From Luzula sylvatica (Eukaryota; Streptophyta; Magnoliopsida; Poales; Juncaceae), in NCBI GenBank assembly GCA_946800325.1, contig OX326961.1, forward strand, positions 3,512,655 to 3,576,654: DNA of 64,000 nt, written 5' to 3'. Within the stretch, counting starts at the first letter, position 1, and each line of letters begins with the position of its first letter. The translations under genes were made by a program, and so were the position numbers. Shown piece by piece: positions 1 to 12,328 of the stretch. The notes under the pieces were generated by a model, which did no database searches, had not been told where the DNA came from, and worked only from the letters and a program-made list of their open reading frames with translations.

Positions 1-7
1 TTACATA

Positions 8-380
8 TATAACATTGGCCAAATTTCATATGTACCCCTACAAAACCCCACAATTTCATATATACCCCTGCAAAACGTGAAATATCATGAATACCCCTAC
101 AAAACTACTAAAATTTCATGACTGCCCTTTTTCGATTACCGCTAATCTGTGCTTTTTCGATTTTTCCGACAAAAATTTATTCCTTATTTACATAAGAGGT
201 ATCGGAAAAGCAAAAATTAGCGATAATCTTAACAGATAGTTAACAGAAATTTAAGAAAAAGGGCATTTATGAAATTATAATAATTTTGTAGGGGTATTCA
301 TGATATTTCACGTTTTGCAGTGGTATACGTGAAATTGTGGAGTTTTGTAGGGGTACATATGAAATTTGGCCTATAACATT
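8..380. mobile_element. Mutator-like MITE, family A, copy 1
   Basis: The element runs from 17 to 371 (355 bp). Its ends are long inverted repeats: the left begins GGCCAAATTTCATATGTACC and the right end is the reverse complement of the same sequence, with similarity reaching inward for over 100 bp. It is flanked by a perfect 9-bp direct repeat, TATAACATT, at 8-16 and 372-380. A 9-bp target-site duplication with long terminal inverted repeats is the hallmark of Mutator-like elements. There is no coding capacity, so it is non-autonomous. Related copies lie at 23912-24371 and 44897-45476. Confidence 0.9.
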
Positions 381-812
381 TAAGAATCTAACTTGAGAAA
401 ATATCTTGTGGGGATCCAAAAAAAAAAAAAATGAGCCATGCACATTTGGCCCAAAAGCTGTTCTTACCTCCCGGACCCAACCTATTTTCTATTTTTTTTT
501 TAATTGCTTTCTAATTTCAGGATCCGCAAGAGGTGTTAGGGTAGCTTAGCGGGTAAGTGTTGCCATGACGGGTTTCATTCTCAGAAAGAGGTATACTGTA
601 TACATGGACTTGCATCCTTAAATCTTAAATCTAAAATCTAAAATAAAATAAATATAATTCATTTGATTTTCAATTTTTTTTTTTTTTATTTGTTTTGTTA
701 TTTCAGTCACAATGCTAGGCTGAATTTTGTCGACTCGATCTAAAATAATTGAGTTGTGCGTACGACGATTTAATATTTATATTATTATTCAATAGTTGTC
801 ATGATATTACAA
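381..812. other. Intergenic, with a possible tRNA-derived SINE head
   Basis: AT-rich DNA with short A and T runs. At about 530-650 there is a stretch that looks like a Pol III promoter: an A-box-like TAGCTTAGCGGG near 542 and a weak B-box-like GGGTTTCATTC near 570, followed by a run of AAATCT/AAAT repeats such as SINEs carry at their 3' end. The spacing fits a tRNA-derived SINE, but I see no clear target-site duplication. No protein-coding gene is visible. Confidence 0.3.
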
Positions 813-1545
813 TTAAAATAAGGGGATTTACACATTTATCTTTGTTAAATTTAAAATTACATATTCATCCTTTTTGAAATTAAAATATCATATTTATATT
901 CTGATAAATCTAAAATATCGTATCTACTCAAAAATTAAAAATCATCCAATTTATCTGTTAAAACTAACGATCAATCTTTAAAATTACTATTTTTACTCTT
1001 TACGTATATACCCTTCTAAAAAACTAAAATATCATATTTATCCTTTTAATACAAAATGATTATTATAGTAATGTATCAACATTACAATATTAATCGAGTG
1101 GTAATCGAGTTCATAATCGAGTTGTTTCAGCATTAGAATAATCAAGTTGTTTCGGCATTTGTTTTAGTATTATGTATGGATTTATTTGTATTCTTAATTC
1201 TTAATTATTAATCTGGAGCAAAATTTCCATTGAAAGATTAATTGAAAATCTTCATGTACAAGAATCAAAGTTTATAACTATATGGTTGTATTTGATTGAG
1301 ATAGTAATTTAAGTTGTATTTGGAATTTAACTTTATATTTCAGTATTAGATAAATAAATATGACATTTCAGATTTGTTGAAGGATAAATATGTAAATTAT
1401 AAAATAATAATTTGACTGTTAGTTTTAATGGAGAAATGTGATGGTTTTCAATTTTTGAATAAACATGATATTTGAATTTTAATAAAGATAAATATGTAAT
1501 TTTAAATTCAACAAAAAAATAAATATGTAAATCTCCTTAAAATAA
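813..1545. mobile_element. Mutator-like MITE, family B, copy 1
   Basis: The element occupies 822-1536 (715 bp). It starts GGGGATTTACACATTTATC and ends with the inverted counterpart finishing in CTCC; the arms pair over about 200 bp. A perfect 9-bp direct repeat TTAAAATAA lies at 813-821 and 1537-1545, which indicates Mutator-type insertion. The centre has a short T/A-rich stretch and no gene. A shorter relative sits in an intron of the ecdysoneless gene at 30408-30743. Confidence 0.85.
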
Positions 1546-2407
1546 AATAGAACTCTATATGACTTCTTATTTTGAATTTAATTCTTCGTCCTCTTTTTTT
1601 TTTTGGGCTGTGCCGATAGGCCAAATGTTGGAATTTTGTGTTTTTTTGTTTGTTTATAATTTCATTAATTTCATGAAAAATAGCAGCATGTAATTATGGA
1701 ACAACAAAAATAGGAAACCTAAGACAATATTGAATTATATAGTAGGAGACCTCCATTTGAAATAAACGGAGGGAAATGGCGCATTGATTCTGCACGCTGC
1801 AAGGAGTACACCCTGAGCGCTGAGTTACTGAGTACCGTTCTCTTTCCGTAATTTCATGCTTGTTCATGGTGCATCGTTCAGATTACTTCCAGGTCGAGCA
1901 CCACCAATGGTGTTTACTGAACCATGTTCAAACACAAAAATATCTTATGTTCCCTCTCTTAGTTTGATTCTTCCGTATCCTCTGTTATCGTAGTACTATA
2001 AGAGCATGTAATTTGATAGTTTGTAATTGTTGAAAATAACAGAGGAAATTTGTGTTGTCTAATCTGTAACCTGACACGCGAATCAGCACTCCTTTGATTT
2101 CGAATTCTCACTCCTCTCTTTCTCGCTCTTCCCTCACTGCAAAAAGAAAAGAAAAAGAGAAAAGAGAAAGGAGAAGAAAGAAAGAAATAAAAATGGATCA
2201 ATCCATCCTACATCTCTCTTTAGTCTTTATCCCCATGTATGTCATGCAACAATCATGGCCCCCATCTTATATCTGCCTTTCATCTCAACCCTTCATCTCT
2301 CTCTCTCTCATCCATTTTGTTTTACTCATCATCATTCTTTCCATGCCTGTCTTGTGTTGTACCATTTCATTCATCAATCATCTCTTAGTCTGAACCGAAC
2401 ATCTTCA
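1546..2407 (+). promoter_or_regulatory. Upstream region of the receptor kinase gene
   Basis: This stretch precedes the kinase start codon. 2100-2190 holds a pyrimidine-rich run followed by a purine-rich run (AAAGAAAAGAAAAAGAG-like), and 2280-2340 is CT-rich, as is common in plant 5' leaders. Two small open frames here (starting 2094 and 2255) do not resemble any protein and end before or at the real start; they are probably leader sequence. I could not fix a TATA box or transcription start. Confidence 0.35.
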
Positions 2408-5400
2408 ATGGCTTCTCAGCCCCTTCTCTGTCTTCTACTTTTTGCCTTGCCTCTCCTCGTTTTCTCCTTCGAACCCCTCAACTCAGAAGGTATCTGTTAA
2501 GAAAGGCCTATGTGGGTATTACTCGCAAGGTGCTTGTTGAAATGTCTGTTAATATATACTGTGTTTTTCTCTGCAGTGGAGGCTTTGATTGCTATTAAAA
2601 GACAACTAAGCGATCCTCATGGCGTTTTGAATAATTGGGATGAAGATTCTGTTGATCCGTGCAGCTGGGCTATGATTACTTGTTCTTCTCAAAATCTCGT
2701 CATTGGCTTGTGAGATTTCATTTTTCTCCATTTATATCAATTGATTGGCTCCATTTGATTTTAATATTTTTTCTCATTCAGCGGCGCGCCGAGTCAGAGT
2801 TTATCGGGTACGCTCTCGAGCAGCATAGGAAACTTGACGAATATTCAACAAGTGTAGGAATTTTTCATTGTTTCAAAACTTTATTTTCATTGTTTCTAAT
2901 GAATTTCATCCATGTTTATAGCTTACTGCAGAACAATAACATGACCGGTGAATTACCGGTAGAATTAGAATTGCTTCCAAAGCTCCAAACTTTGGACCTC
3001 TCAAGCAACCATTTCTCCGGCCAAGTACCCGAATCCTTAGGGCGTCTCTCGTCACTTCGTTACTTGTGCGTTATTCCAACTTTAATTCCATTTTATTTTC
3101 CTGCTAATTTTTAATTTAATTTGAACTTGTTGGTTTTCGATTCACGAACAGGAGGTTGAACAACAACACTTTGTATGGGGAATTCCCAGCGTCACTATCA
3201 AAGCTGAGCCAGCTCTCGTTTCTGTAAGAATCGGCGCTTATTCCAACGAGAATATCTTTATTTATTGTTCTCCATTTATTTCTATTCATAATTCATAATA
3301 AACAGTGTTTTTAATTTGTTTTTTTGTTCTTATCTATTTTTTCTTTGGCACGGTTTACTAGGGACTTGTCTTACAACAATCTAAGTGGGCCTGTTCCTTT
3401 GTTCCCCACAAGAACATTCAAGTATGCATCAATAACTCTTTTTTCTATTCCAATATACTGTTTTATCTATGTAATATTCTTTTTCACATACAGTATAGTA
3501 GGCAATCCATTGATATGTGGGAGCAACAAAACTAAACAATGCTCTACAATTGCTACACCCATTACCATTCCATTCTTGTTGAACTCCCCTCAGAGTAAGA
3601 ACAAACAACATATTAATTTAATTTAATTTAATTTAATTTGTTTTTAAATATTTAGGAAGATCAAAAAACGAGAAATTAGCAATTGCATTGGGGACCAGTC
3701 TAGGAAGCTGTTCATTGTTATTATTTTCTTTGGCTCTATTTTTATATCGAAAAAAGAAACATAGACACCGGTCCGTTCTGGGTATCCGCGGTCAGTCTCT
3801 AAACTCTCAAAATATCAAATATACCCCTCTAAAACAATAAATATCATTCATATCCTTTTCAGAAAAAGACGACGAGGAGATCTGTCACGTGATCAACCTC
3901 GGCAACTTGCGGCAATTCACGCTGAGACAACTCCAATCCGCTACCGACAATTTCAACTCGAAAAACATCTTGGGAAAAGGCGGGTTCGGAAACGTGTACA
4001 AAGGACGGTTATCTGACGGATCTGTCCTTGCGATTAAACGATTAAAGGACGCCAGCGCGTCAGGCGAAGCGCAGTTCAGGACGGAAGTCGAGATGATCAG
4101 TTTAGCCGTTCATAGAAACTTGCTTCGTCTCGTCGGGTTTTGCGCTTCGGGCGGTGAACGGTTGTTGGTCTATCCGTTCATGGCTAACGGAAGCGTCGCC
4201 TCTCGCCTACGCAGTACGTCAAATTATATTTTATTTATTAATTCAGTGTGTGTGGGTGTGTGTGTGGGTGGGTGGGTGACCAGTCATGAAGAAAGCATGG
4301 TTTGGACTCATGCAGACATGCTGATTATCTGTTCATGACACACTTGGACAGAGTTGAATTGGTGGGGTTATGATTCTTATAATTTGACCATGTTCATAAT
4401 TCATGGGACCACCCTTCAGCTCCTTTTACTTTATCTTTATGTCTTACTCTTGCCAACTATTCTTCTTTTTTTTTTGGAATTTTTTAATATAAATTTTTTT
4501 TTTTTTTTTAATCAGGGAAGCCGGCATTAGATTGGAACGCGAGAAAGAAAATCGCGGTAGGCACGGCAAGAGGTCTCCAATACCTACACGAGCAATGCGA
4601 TCCGAAAATAATCCATCGAGACGTAAAAGCTGCGAATGTACTCTTAGACTCGCACCACGAACCGATCGTCGGCGATTTCGGTTTGGCGAAATTGCTCGAC
4701 CACGGAGATTCGCACGTGACGACAGCTGTCAGAGGCACGGTCGGACACATCGCGCCGGAGTATTTGTCGACTGGTCAGAGTTCGGATAAGACTGACGTGT
4801 TCGGGTTCGGAGTTTTGTTACTCGAGCTCGTGACGGGACAACGTGCCATACAAGTGGGGAAAGGGGACGGTGGCGAGGTTCCTAGTGGTTGTTACAAAGG
4901 CGTCATGCTTGATTGGGTACGTTTGTTATTATTATTATTTTTTCAAATTTATTAAGAATATGGCTTTAATTATCCATCAGTTTATAAAATTGATGTGATG
5001 ATATTCTGTAACACAAAACATCTTATGCTTTGGGCAATATTGGTGGGGGATTTGATTTTAAATAATCTTAATATTTTTATTAGTTTCTATATATGGTTGA
5101 GTAGGACATCCACTTAAACCAGATTCTTTAAATTTTTTAATTTATTATTTTTCCATTATATTCCTCCATTACTAGTTTTTTATATATATTTAGGTGAGAA
5201 AAGCGCATCAAGAGAAAAGATTAGATCTATTGGTGGACCGTGATTTGAGCCTTAGTTACGATCAAATAGAAGTGGCTGAAATGGTTCAAGTGGCTCTTTT
5301 GTGCACCCAATATCTCCCATCTCAAAGGCCCAAAATGTCTGACGTGGTACGAATGCTGGAAGGAGATGGTTTGGTTGACAAATGGGAGGCAACGAATAGG

Positions 5401-5553
5401 ATGATGCCACCTCAGATGTTATCTCATGAAAATACAATGCCGTATTATTGTGGGTACCCCGATGGGTTTTTCTTTATTCCAGATGGTAGTAGCAGTGAAG
5501 ATGCGAAATCAGTGGATCTCGTAGAAGAAATGGAATTATCGGGCCCGAGATAG
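2408..5553 (+). CDS. SARK: LRR receptor-like kinase, SARK/CIK type (LRR-II subfamily)
   Basis: Eleven exons join in frame: 2408-2489, 2577-2709, 2782-2853, 2922-3065, 3152-3223, 3362-3421, 3494-3594, 3656-3790, 3863-4213, 4516-4916, 5194-5553, giving 636 aa. The order is signal peptide (1-about 20), LRRNT cap ([11 protein letters not shown]), about four leucine-rich repeats encoded by 72/144-bp exons, one membrane helix near 228-251, then a kinase. Kinase landmarks are GKGGFG, AIKRLK (lysine about 325), [10 protein letters not shown] (aspartate about 419), GDFGLAK and APEY; it is an RD kinase with every catalytic residue present. The C-terminus ends MELSGPR, as in NIK/CIK proteins. From memory the closest Arabidopsis proteins are At4g30520 (SARK/CIK3) and At2g23950 (CIK2), which act as co-receptors at the plasma membrane in CLV/RPK2-type and senescence signalling. 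Exon phases match the SERK-like pattern, so the gene looks intact. Confidence 0.95.
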
Positions 5554-5872
5554 ACACGCTAGATTATTTTATCACTTCTTAACATATAGAAAATAGTTAA
5601 AATGACCTAGATTTTTTAATGGCATGGCGCGACGAGTTTTTTTTTTTCACCTTGTTGGTAGTTGGTATTTTTTTCTTCTTGTTTGTTTTTTTTTCCCTAG
5701 AGAAATGTACAAAGAGACTGATTTCATATTCACTGGATATATAAATTTGTAGTTAATTAGTCCTAAGGAACTTTGTTAATATTGGTTCCCTTTTCCGATT
5801 TTCCTATTTGACAACATAACAATTTCCAATGATCCCAAAAGAGACAAGTAATAAATATCAATTTATTATACA
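5554..5872. other. 3' flank of the receptor kinase gene
   Basis: This stretch probably holds the 3' UTR and terminator region of the upstream kinase, with T-rich runs at 5640-5700. No further gene or repeat is visible before the duplicated NF-YB segment starts. Confidence 0.4.
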
Positions 5873-8075
5873 TATAGGCTTATTCAAATTATGTTTCTAC
5901 ATTGTTGCAGATAGATTTACATAGAATCAAGCATTTTTTTCTCAGTTAATTTTCTTTTCAGAACTATTAGAGCTTTCTCCAAACTGGGCATAACGAGAGA
6001 GATAAACGGAGAGCGGCTCGATATATTCAGTGAAGCCGAGGTTCTCTAGTGCCCAAATCAGATCCGCGCCTGTCAGTATTTCACGGTTTTCCTTTTTACC
6101 CCGCTCACGAGCCTGATATATAAATTTTATCAAAAATGGAGATAATTAATATATAATTCAATATTTTCTTTCTATGACCTGGCAGGTGACCAGCGTTATA
6201 AAGTCTGATGTGGCGGTCCTCATCAACTCGAGTGAATCGTCTAATATAATTCCGTAAGGTGGAATGACGTCTTTTCTCATGATGGTTGCAATGTTGGAGG
6301 CGGGCATAAGGTGGTCTTCATCCCATATCTCCTCCTGGCCCTCTCGACCTCCACCGATATGTGATTGACCTTTGTTAAAAATATAGTCGAAATATAACAA
6401 TATATATCTTTTGTTTATAAAAGTTTAAATTATGTAATGGACAACAATAAAAAAGGAAACGATTAGATTATTTTATATACTATTACCTGCACCAGAGCTG
6501 CGATTGGCGTGGATTCGGCGCAGGTAGGCAATGATCTGGGCATTGGTCGGGGCGGGCATTGCAAGGACAGTGTCGTTTGAGACATGACCCACCCTCTGAT
6601 GCGAGCCTGATTGAATTAGCTGAATTAGCATAATGTTTGTTATGTACAATTTGCATATTTAAAAAAAAAAAAAGAACTCACACCAAAGTGAGTTTGAACC
6701 GAGTAAAACTGAATCGTTGCTTTACAGTTATAAATCCATTTTGTTTGACTTTGTATTTATTTTTCTGTTGTACAAATGAAACCATAGAACTTAAAGAATT
6801 ACTTCCATGAATTGAATTAATGGAAAAAATAAAATGAAGAATTTAGTTCCATGGACTCATCATCTGCATTTAAATTATGGTAAAACTTCAATAATTATGC
6901 TTTGTAATATTGATTCTTCCATAGCTCTATTTTACTTTATCAAGAATAATGCATCGATGTACAAAATAAGCTGCAGAATTACAAGGTTTGTAAAATAAAT
7001 TCTCTTATGAATTAATTATTGAAAAATACTTCAACGTATTCATAAATTTTATATGTACTCTTGGAAATTTATAATCCATAAAAATTGTGTTCATTTAAAC
7101 ATAACAATGATATTATTTTATTCCAAATTCACATTTATATGTATTGTTATGGAAAATAAAACCGTAAACAATATTTGCGGTGCCTTATAGACATATCAAT
7201 TCGCGTGCTCAAAAAAGTGTATAAAGAATAACGAAAAAAATAATATTTATATAAATTTTGAAAATCATTGTTCTATAAACATTTTTTTCAGTGCTAATAG
7301 ATATCGAAAATTGTATTGTTGTCGGCTCGGAGATGCATAAAAAAAGTAATGAAGTACAAAGGTCACGCGAGGAGTCCCCAGGTAAACCATTGATTACAGA
7401 TAAATTTTATACACAAAATAAAATAAAATAAAATAAAATATTGCTGGTTTCCATATTATCTCTTTTTCTTATTTTATGAATTTTCATTCACTTAGTTAAT
7501 TATTGCTTAGCTTACCGAAACATCTTCATGGAAATATAGATCCAAAGGGAAAATAAACATCTCCAATTACTTCGAAAAAAATGAACCGAGAGTTCCTTTG
7601 ACCCGAAAATCTTTGAAATATATAACAATGAAAGGAAAAATCAAATAACTTCATACCTGTATCTTTTTCAGAATTTCCATGAGCAAAATTTGACATTTTA
7701 TTGCCGGATTTTGTGTCTTGATTTGCAGTTATACTGCTTAGTCTAAACTATTTGTTTGAATATAAAAAGAACTCGCAAAATGATTTACTCTTAGGTATAG
7801 TGACAAATATCAAACCACCTCTAACACAATCAGGGAAAATGCATTGATATTTATAATGTATTATATATATAAAATAAAGTAATTAATTATGGAGATATAG
7901 TTTTGATACATTAATTATAAAGATTTTTTACTGTATTTTTTTTTTGACAAAGATAAGATATACTAGAAGGTAATAGATGTTTATCATACGGAATATTGAT
8001 TTACTGTACTTGATTCTTTGTTTCCCACAATATCATTATCTTATCAGGATTGAATTTTCTGCTGAGATGAATAAA
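5873..8075. repeat. Segmental duplication, copy 1 (NF-YB segment)
   Basis: About 2.2 kb is nearly identical to 12329-14485 in the same orientation, including exons, introns and flanking non-coding DNA. The copies differ by scattered substitutions and a few indels; for example copy 1 has about 50 bp near 6900-6955 that copy 2 lacks. Similarity stops at a shared GAGATGAATAAAC motif (8063-8075 / 14473-14485). In copy 2 the sequence beyond this point is replaced by a hAT-like terminus. Confidence 0.9.
5942..6559 (-). CDS. Divergent NF-YB-like histone-fold protein, copy 1
   Basis: Three exons on the minus strand (6559-6487, 6369-6179, 6112-5942) join in frame with GT-AG introns to give 144 aa. 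After a short N-terminus (MPAPTNAQIIAYLRR) comes a histone-fold core that aligns with NF-YB: EDHLMPASNIATIMRK, IIPPYG-like loop (VIPPYG), SDFITLVT, then REILTGADLIWALENLGF and YIEPLSVYLSRY. The C-terminal half keeps the NF-YB signature well; the first helix region is strongly changed, including the segment that normally reads KISKEAKE. NF-YB pairs with NF-YC and NF-YA to bind CCAAT boxes. Whether this protein still does so is not shown. An out-of-frame ATG lies 26 bases upstream. The C-terminal tail differs from copy 2 because of small indels. Confidence 0.75.
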
Positions 8076-9190
8076 CACAATTAGATAATCACTCAGTTTG
8101 TAAGTATATATGATCAATGATCACAAAAATCAGTAGAAATAATTCTTTTCTACTCTTCCTTTAATTCAGTTTAAATGCAATTCAAAAGATACAAACATTT
8201 GGTTTAGTGGATGAATTAAAGACCTTTCGTTGACAAATTTAAAGCTAATGAATAATTAATCCAAGTACCTCCACAAAATACTAATTTAGCTTTTGATTTT
8301 GTAAAAGTTAAATTATTTATTAGCTTTTAATTTGTAAATGGATACTTTTTAATTCATCAACTAAATCAATTATTTGTATCTTTTAAACTACGTTTAAGAC
8401 TGAATTATTGGAAGAATGGAAATGAATTATTTCCGATGATTTTTGTGACTATATATCATATATACTTACCAACCGAGAGATTATCAAATTATATTGTGAG
8501 AAACATCGAACCAAATACAATGAATCGATATTCCATATGAAAAGTATCTATTACTATCTTGGAAAAATTAAATAAGTCGAGTATCTTAATAGTTAATGTA
8601 TAAAAAATGTATCTCCATAATTAATTACTTTGTTTTAATACATTATAAATATTTATGCATTTGTCATGTTTGTTTTAGAGATGGCCTGATATTTTTCATC
8701 ATACCTAAGAGTAAATTATTTCGCCAAATCTTTTTATATTTGAACAAGTATTTTAGGATAAGCAGTATAACCGCAAAGCAAGACTTAAAAGCCGACAATA
8801 AAATGTAAAACTTTGCTGATGGAAATTCCGAAAAAGATATTGCTACGTAATTATTTGAATTTTCCTTTTATAGTTATTTCCAACATTTTTGGGCCAAAAG
8901 GCCTCTCGGTTCTTTATTCGGAAGTAATTTTAGATGATATTTTCACTTTGATTTGAGTTCGGATATGGTACAACAGTTTTTGGAGAACACTCTGACCAGT
9001 GCACTAATGATCTTTGAATTATATATCTTGTAATATTATTTATAAGTTCATTGTTGATCGTGTTTTGAACTATATTAATTCTATGAAGATGTTTCGGTAC
9101 ATCAAACAATAATTAACTAAGTGAATGGAAATTCATAAAATAATTATAAAAAATGACAATATGTGATGAGGTTCAGTGGTCATCACTCTT
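7400..9190. repeat. Large imperfect palindrome centred near 8285
   Basis: The sequence from about 7400 to 8260 is matched in reverse complement by about 8310 to 9190. Examples are the pair around 7640-7690 and 8815-8865 (GGAAATTCYGAAAAAGATA), and the inner pair around 8088 and 8483 (GATAATC-TCR-TTGKTAAGTATATATGAT). The arms are diverged and carry indels, including about 50 bp missing from the right arm after 8483. If transcribed, it could fold as a hairpin of several hundred base pairs. No convincing coding region lies inside it. Confidence 0.8.
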
Positions 9191-11450
9191 GTGTGCCCTT
9201 GTGTTTGTAAATTTGTGTTGGTTTCCTAATGTCAATTTCAATTGAATTATAAATATATAAACTGTCAATATAAAAAACATTTACTATATGATAACCTGCA
9301 ATGATGCATGTGAAATTAGTTTATAAAAACATACCAAAAAGAGAATATTCGAGGATATTGCTCCCTTACATCCGGACCCCATTTGATTATGTTCATAACA
9401 CATATTCTTGTTATGCACCAAAAAGTAATTAGTTCTCATCTATGTTCTCGGAATGCTTTGTTCTGGACTTTTCATCGAACACACATTGTGTGTTATTTAT
9501 GCCTCGACTTTTTTTTGTCCCATTCAATTGGTTCAAATTCATATCTTCTGTGCTTCCACGTTCTTACAACCAAATATCATTTGTTGAAAACAATAGTTAG
9601 AAAATGAGATTGGAAGTTTCCATATAAATATGTGAGATAGTAATAAACTTACAAAAAGTCCAATTTGATTGGAGATCGAGACATGAGCGGCAAGACACAT
9701 GGCAAGAGAGACAAAAAAAGGTAGCTGGCTAGAGAGGCAAAAGATGAGTCAGGGAGACTTTGCGGAACAAGAGGGGAAAAGAGGTCGGCGCAGACTTTGG
9801 ATAAGAAAAATGAGATTGTGTTATATATGGAGTTTCTTGCTAAAAACCCTAGATCCAATCATTGGCATGGGCTTATGGCCCTGCTTTACTCGTCACAAGC
9901 CATTATTTTTTTTTTTAACAAGAAGACCCACTGATACATTCATGGCGGCCCGTTTAATATTATAGAATGTTAGATAAATATAAATGAATTTTCAATCATT
10001 GTCATGGGCTTATGGCCCTGTTTTACTCGTCACAAGCCATTATTTTTTTTAACAATAAGGCCCAGTGATACATTCACGGAGGCCCGTTTAATATTATAGA
10101 ATGTTAGATAAATATAAATAAATTTTCGAGATAATAATGAAAGAAAATGTTTTCTTTCAAATTTGAAAAAAAAACAATATGAGAAAGTTCATGACAAGAA
10201 AGTCGATGTTGTATTATTTCCCTTTATAGTTATTTCCAACATTTTTGGGCCAAAAGGCCTCTCGGCTCTTTATTCGGAAGTAATTTTAGATGATATTTTC
10301 ACTTTGATTTGAGTTCGGATATGGTACAACAGTTTTTGGAGAACACTCTGACCAGTGCACTAATGATCTTTGAATTATATTTCTTGTAATATTATTTATA
10401 AGTTCATTATTGATCGTGTTTTGATCTATATTAATTCTATGAAGATGTTTCGGTACATCTAACAATAATTAAATAAGTCAATGGAAATTCATAAAATAAT
10501 TATAAAAAATGACAATATGTGATGAGGTTCAGTGGTCATCACTCTTGTGTGCCCTTGTGTGTGTAAATTTGCGTTGGTTCCTAATGTCAATTTCAGTTGA
10601 ATTATAAATATATAAACTGTCAATATAAAAAACATTTATTATATGATAACCTGCAATGATGCATGTGAAATTTGTTTATAAAAACATACCGAAAAGAGAA
10701 TATTCGAGGATATAGCTCCCTTACACCCGGACCCCATTTTATTATGTTGATAACACATATTTTTGTTATGCACCGGAAAGTAATTAGTTCTCATCTATAT
10801 TTTGGGAATGTTTTGTTCTGGACTTTTCATCGAACACACATTGAGTGTTATTTATGCCTCGACTTTTTTTTGTTCCATTCAATTGGTTCAAATTCATATC
10901 TTATGTGCTTCCACATTCTTACAACCAAATATCATTTACTGAAAACAATAGTTAGAAAATGAGATTGGAAGTTTACATATAAATATGTGAGGTAGTAATA
11001 AACTTACAAAAATGCCAATTTGATTGGAGATCGAGACATTAGCGACAAGACACATGACAAGAGAGACAAAAAAAAAGTTAGCTGGGTAGAGAGGCAAAAG
11101 ATGAGTCCGAGAGACTTTGCAAAACAAGAGGGGAAAAGAGGTCGGCGCAGACTTCGGATAAGAAAAATGAGATTGGGTTATATATGGAGTTTCTTGCTAA
11201 AAACCCTAGATCCAATCATTGTCGTGGGCTTATGGCCCAGCTTTACTCGTCACAAGTCATTATTTATTTTTTAACAATAAGGCCCAGTGATACATTCACG
11301 GCGGCCCGTTTAATATTTTAGAATGTTAGATAAATATAAATGAATTTTCGAGATAATAACGAAAGAAAATGTTTTCTTTCAAATTTGAAATAAAATAAAG
11401 TATGAGAAAGTTAATGACAAGAAAGTCGATGTTGTATTATTTGCCTTTAT
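8868..11450. repeat. Tandem duplication of a 1.3-kb unit
   Basis: The unit at about 8868-10140 is repeated at about 10215-11450 in the same orientation with high identity; both begin near TATAGTTATTTCCAACATTT. A smaller duplication of about 140 bp (GGGCTTATGGCCC...CACAAGCC) lies inside the first unit, at about 9850-9980 and 9990-10120. The first part of each unit also matches 7400-7640 in reverse complement, which links it to the neighbouring palindrome. Short open frames shared by the two units (9383-9607 and 10672-10962) resemble no protein I know. Confidence 0.85.
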
Positions 11451-11592
11451 TCTCTATCAAAGCAAACACAAGCAACATGCATTGAGTACTAACGGCAAAA
11501 TATTAGGACTCCCCACATAAATCAGTCGCATTTGATCTATGTACTTATCGATCTTATTTTAAATTATATTTTAAATAATATTTTTGAACTAT

Positions 11593-12141
11593 ATATATAT
11601 AGGGCTAGGTTCAATGGCCAACACCCTTGTTTGGCCAACTCGGCCAACAACGTTTATTTCTCACAATATATACATGAAAATAAAAATCCAACCGCATAGA
11701 TATGATATACATCACTTGAGAATGTTATAGATTTAATTTCATGGAAAATAAATATTTTTATCATCTCCATCATGATACGTAAAAATATTGACGGATGACA
11801 ATATTTACGACATGATTCATCATGAAATCAATTTTAAAATTTGATTTTTTTTCATTGGATTTAATTTAAATGATATAGATAGACTCAAGATTAATTTTTA
11901 CAATGTTTCGACTTTTCTTTCATCGAAATCCAAAAAAATACCGAAATAGACGGTTGTGAAAATATGTTATCGGTTTTGTTAGATAGAAAAATGCAAATGA
12001 AACAAAATTTGTTCTACAACATATCTAAATGATATAGATTACATCTATACGGTTAAAATTTAATTTTCATTTATATAATTTGAGAAATAAACGTTGTTGG
12101 CCGAGTTGGCCAAACAAGAGTGTTGGCCATTGAACCTAGCC

Positions 12142-12151
<10 letters not shown>
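11593..12151. mobile_element. Mutator-like MITE, family C, copy 1
   Basis: The element is 11602-12142 (541 bp), with long terminal inverted repeats starting GGGCTAGGTTCAATGGCCAA; the opposite end reads TTGGCCATTGAACCTAGCCC. The arms pair for roughly 60 bp near-perfectly and more weakly further in. The flanks are ATATATATA and ACATATATA, an 8/9 match to a 9-bp duplication, although the AT-rich target makes this weaker proof. A second copy of almost identical length (542 bp) is at 57576-58117. Confidence 0.75.
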
Positions 12152-12180
<29 letters not shown>

Positions 12181-12328
12181 CACTACCATTCAAAATAACT
12201 TATGCGACATGTGCGCACAAATGCACACTACCAAACAAATAAATTACAGCACAACAAAAACCCAGAAAAAAGCCCCTGCAACGCTAGTAAGAATTGTATT
12301 GTTTAAATTCTAATTCGATACATATAGT

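Noticed and set aside
2094..2500. Small open frames before the receptor kinase as separate genes
   Set aside because: They overlap the leader and first exon region and have low-complexity content; the kinase signal peptide lies in the frame starting at 2408.
9383..10962. Shared 70-75-codon frames in the tandem duplication as a gene family
   Set aside because: No known domain and low-complexity hydrophobic/His content; kept only as a finding to test.
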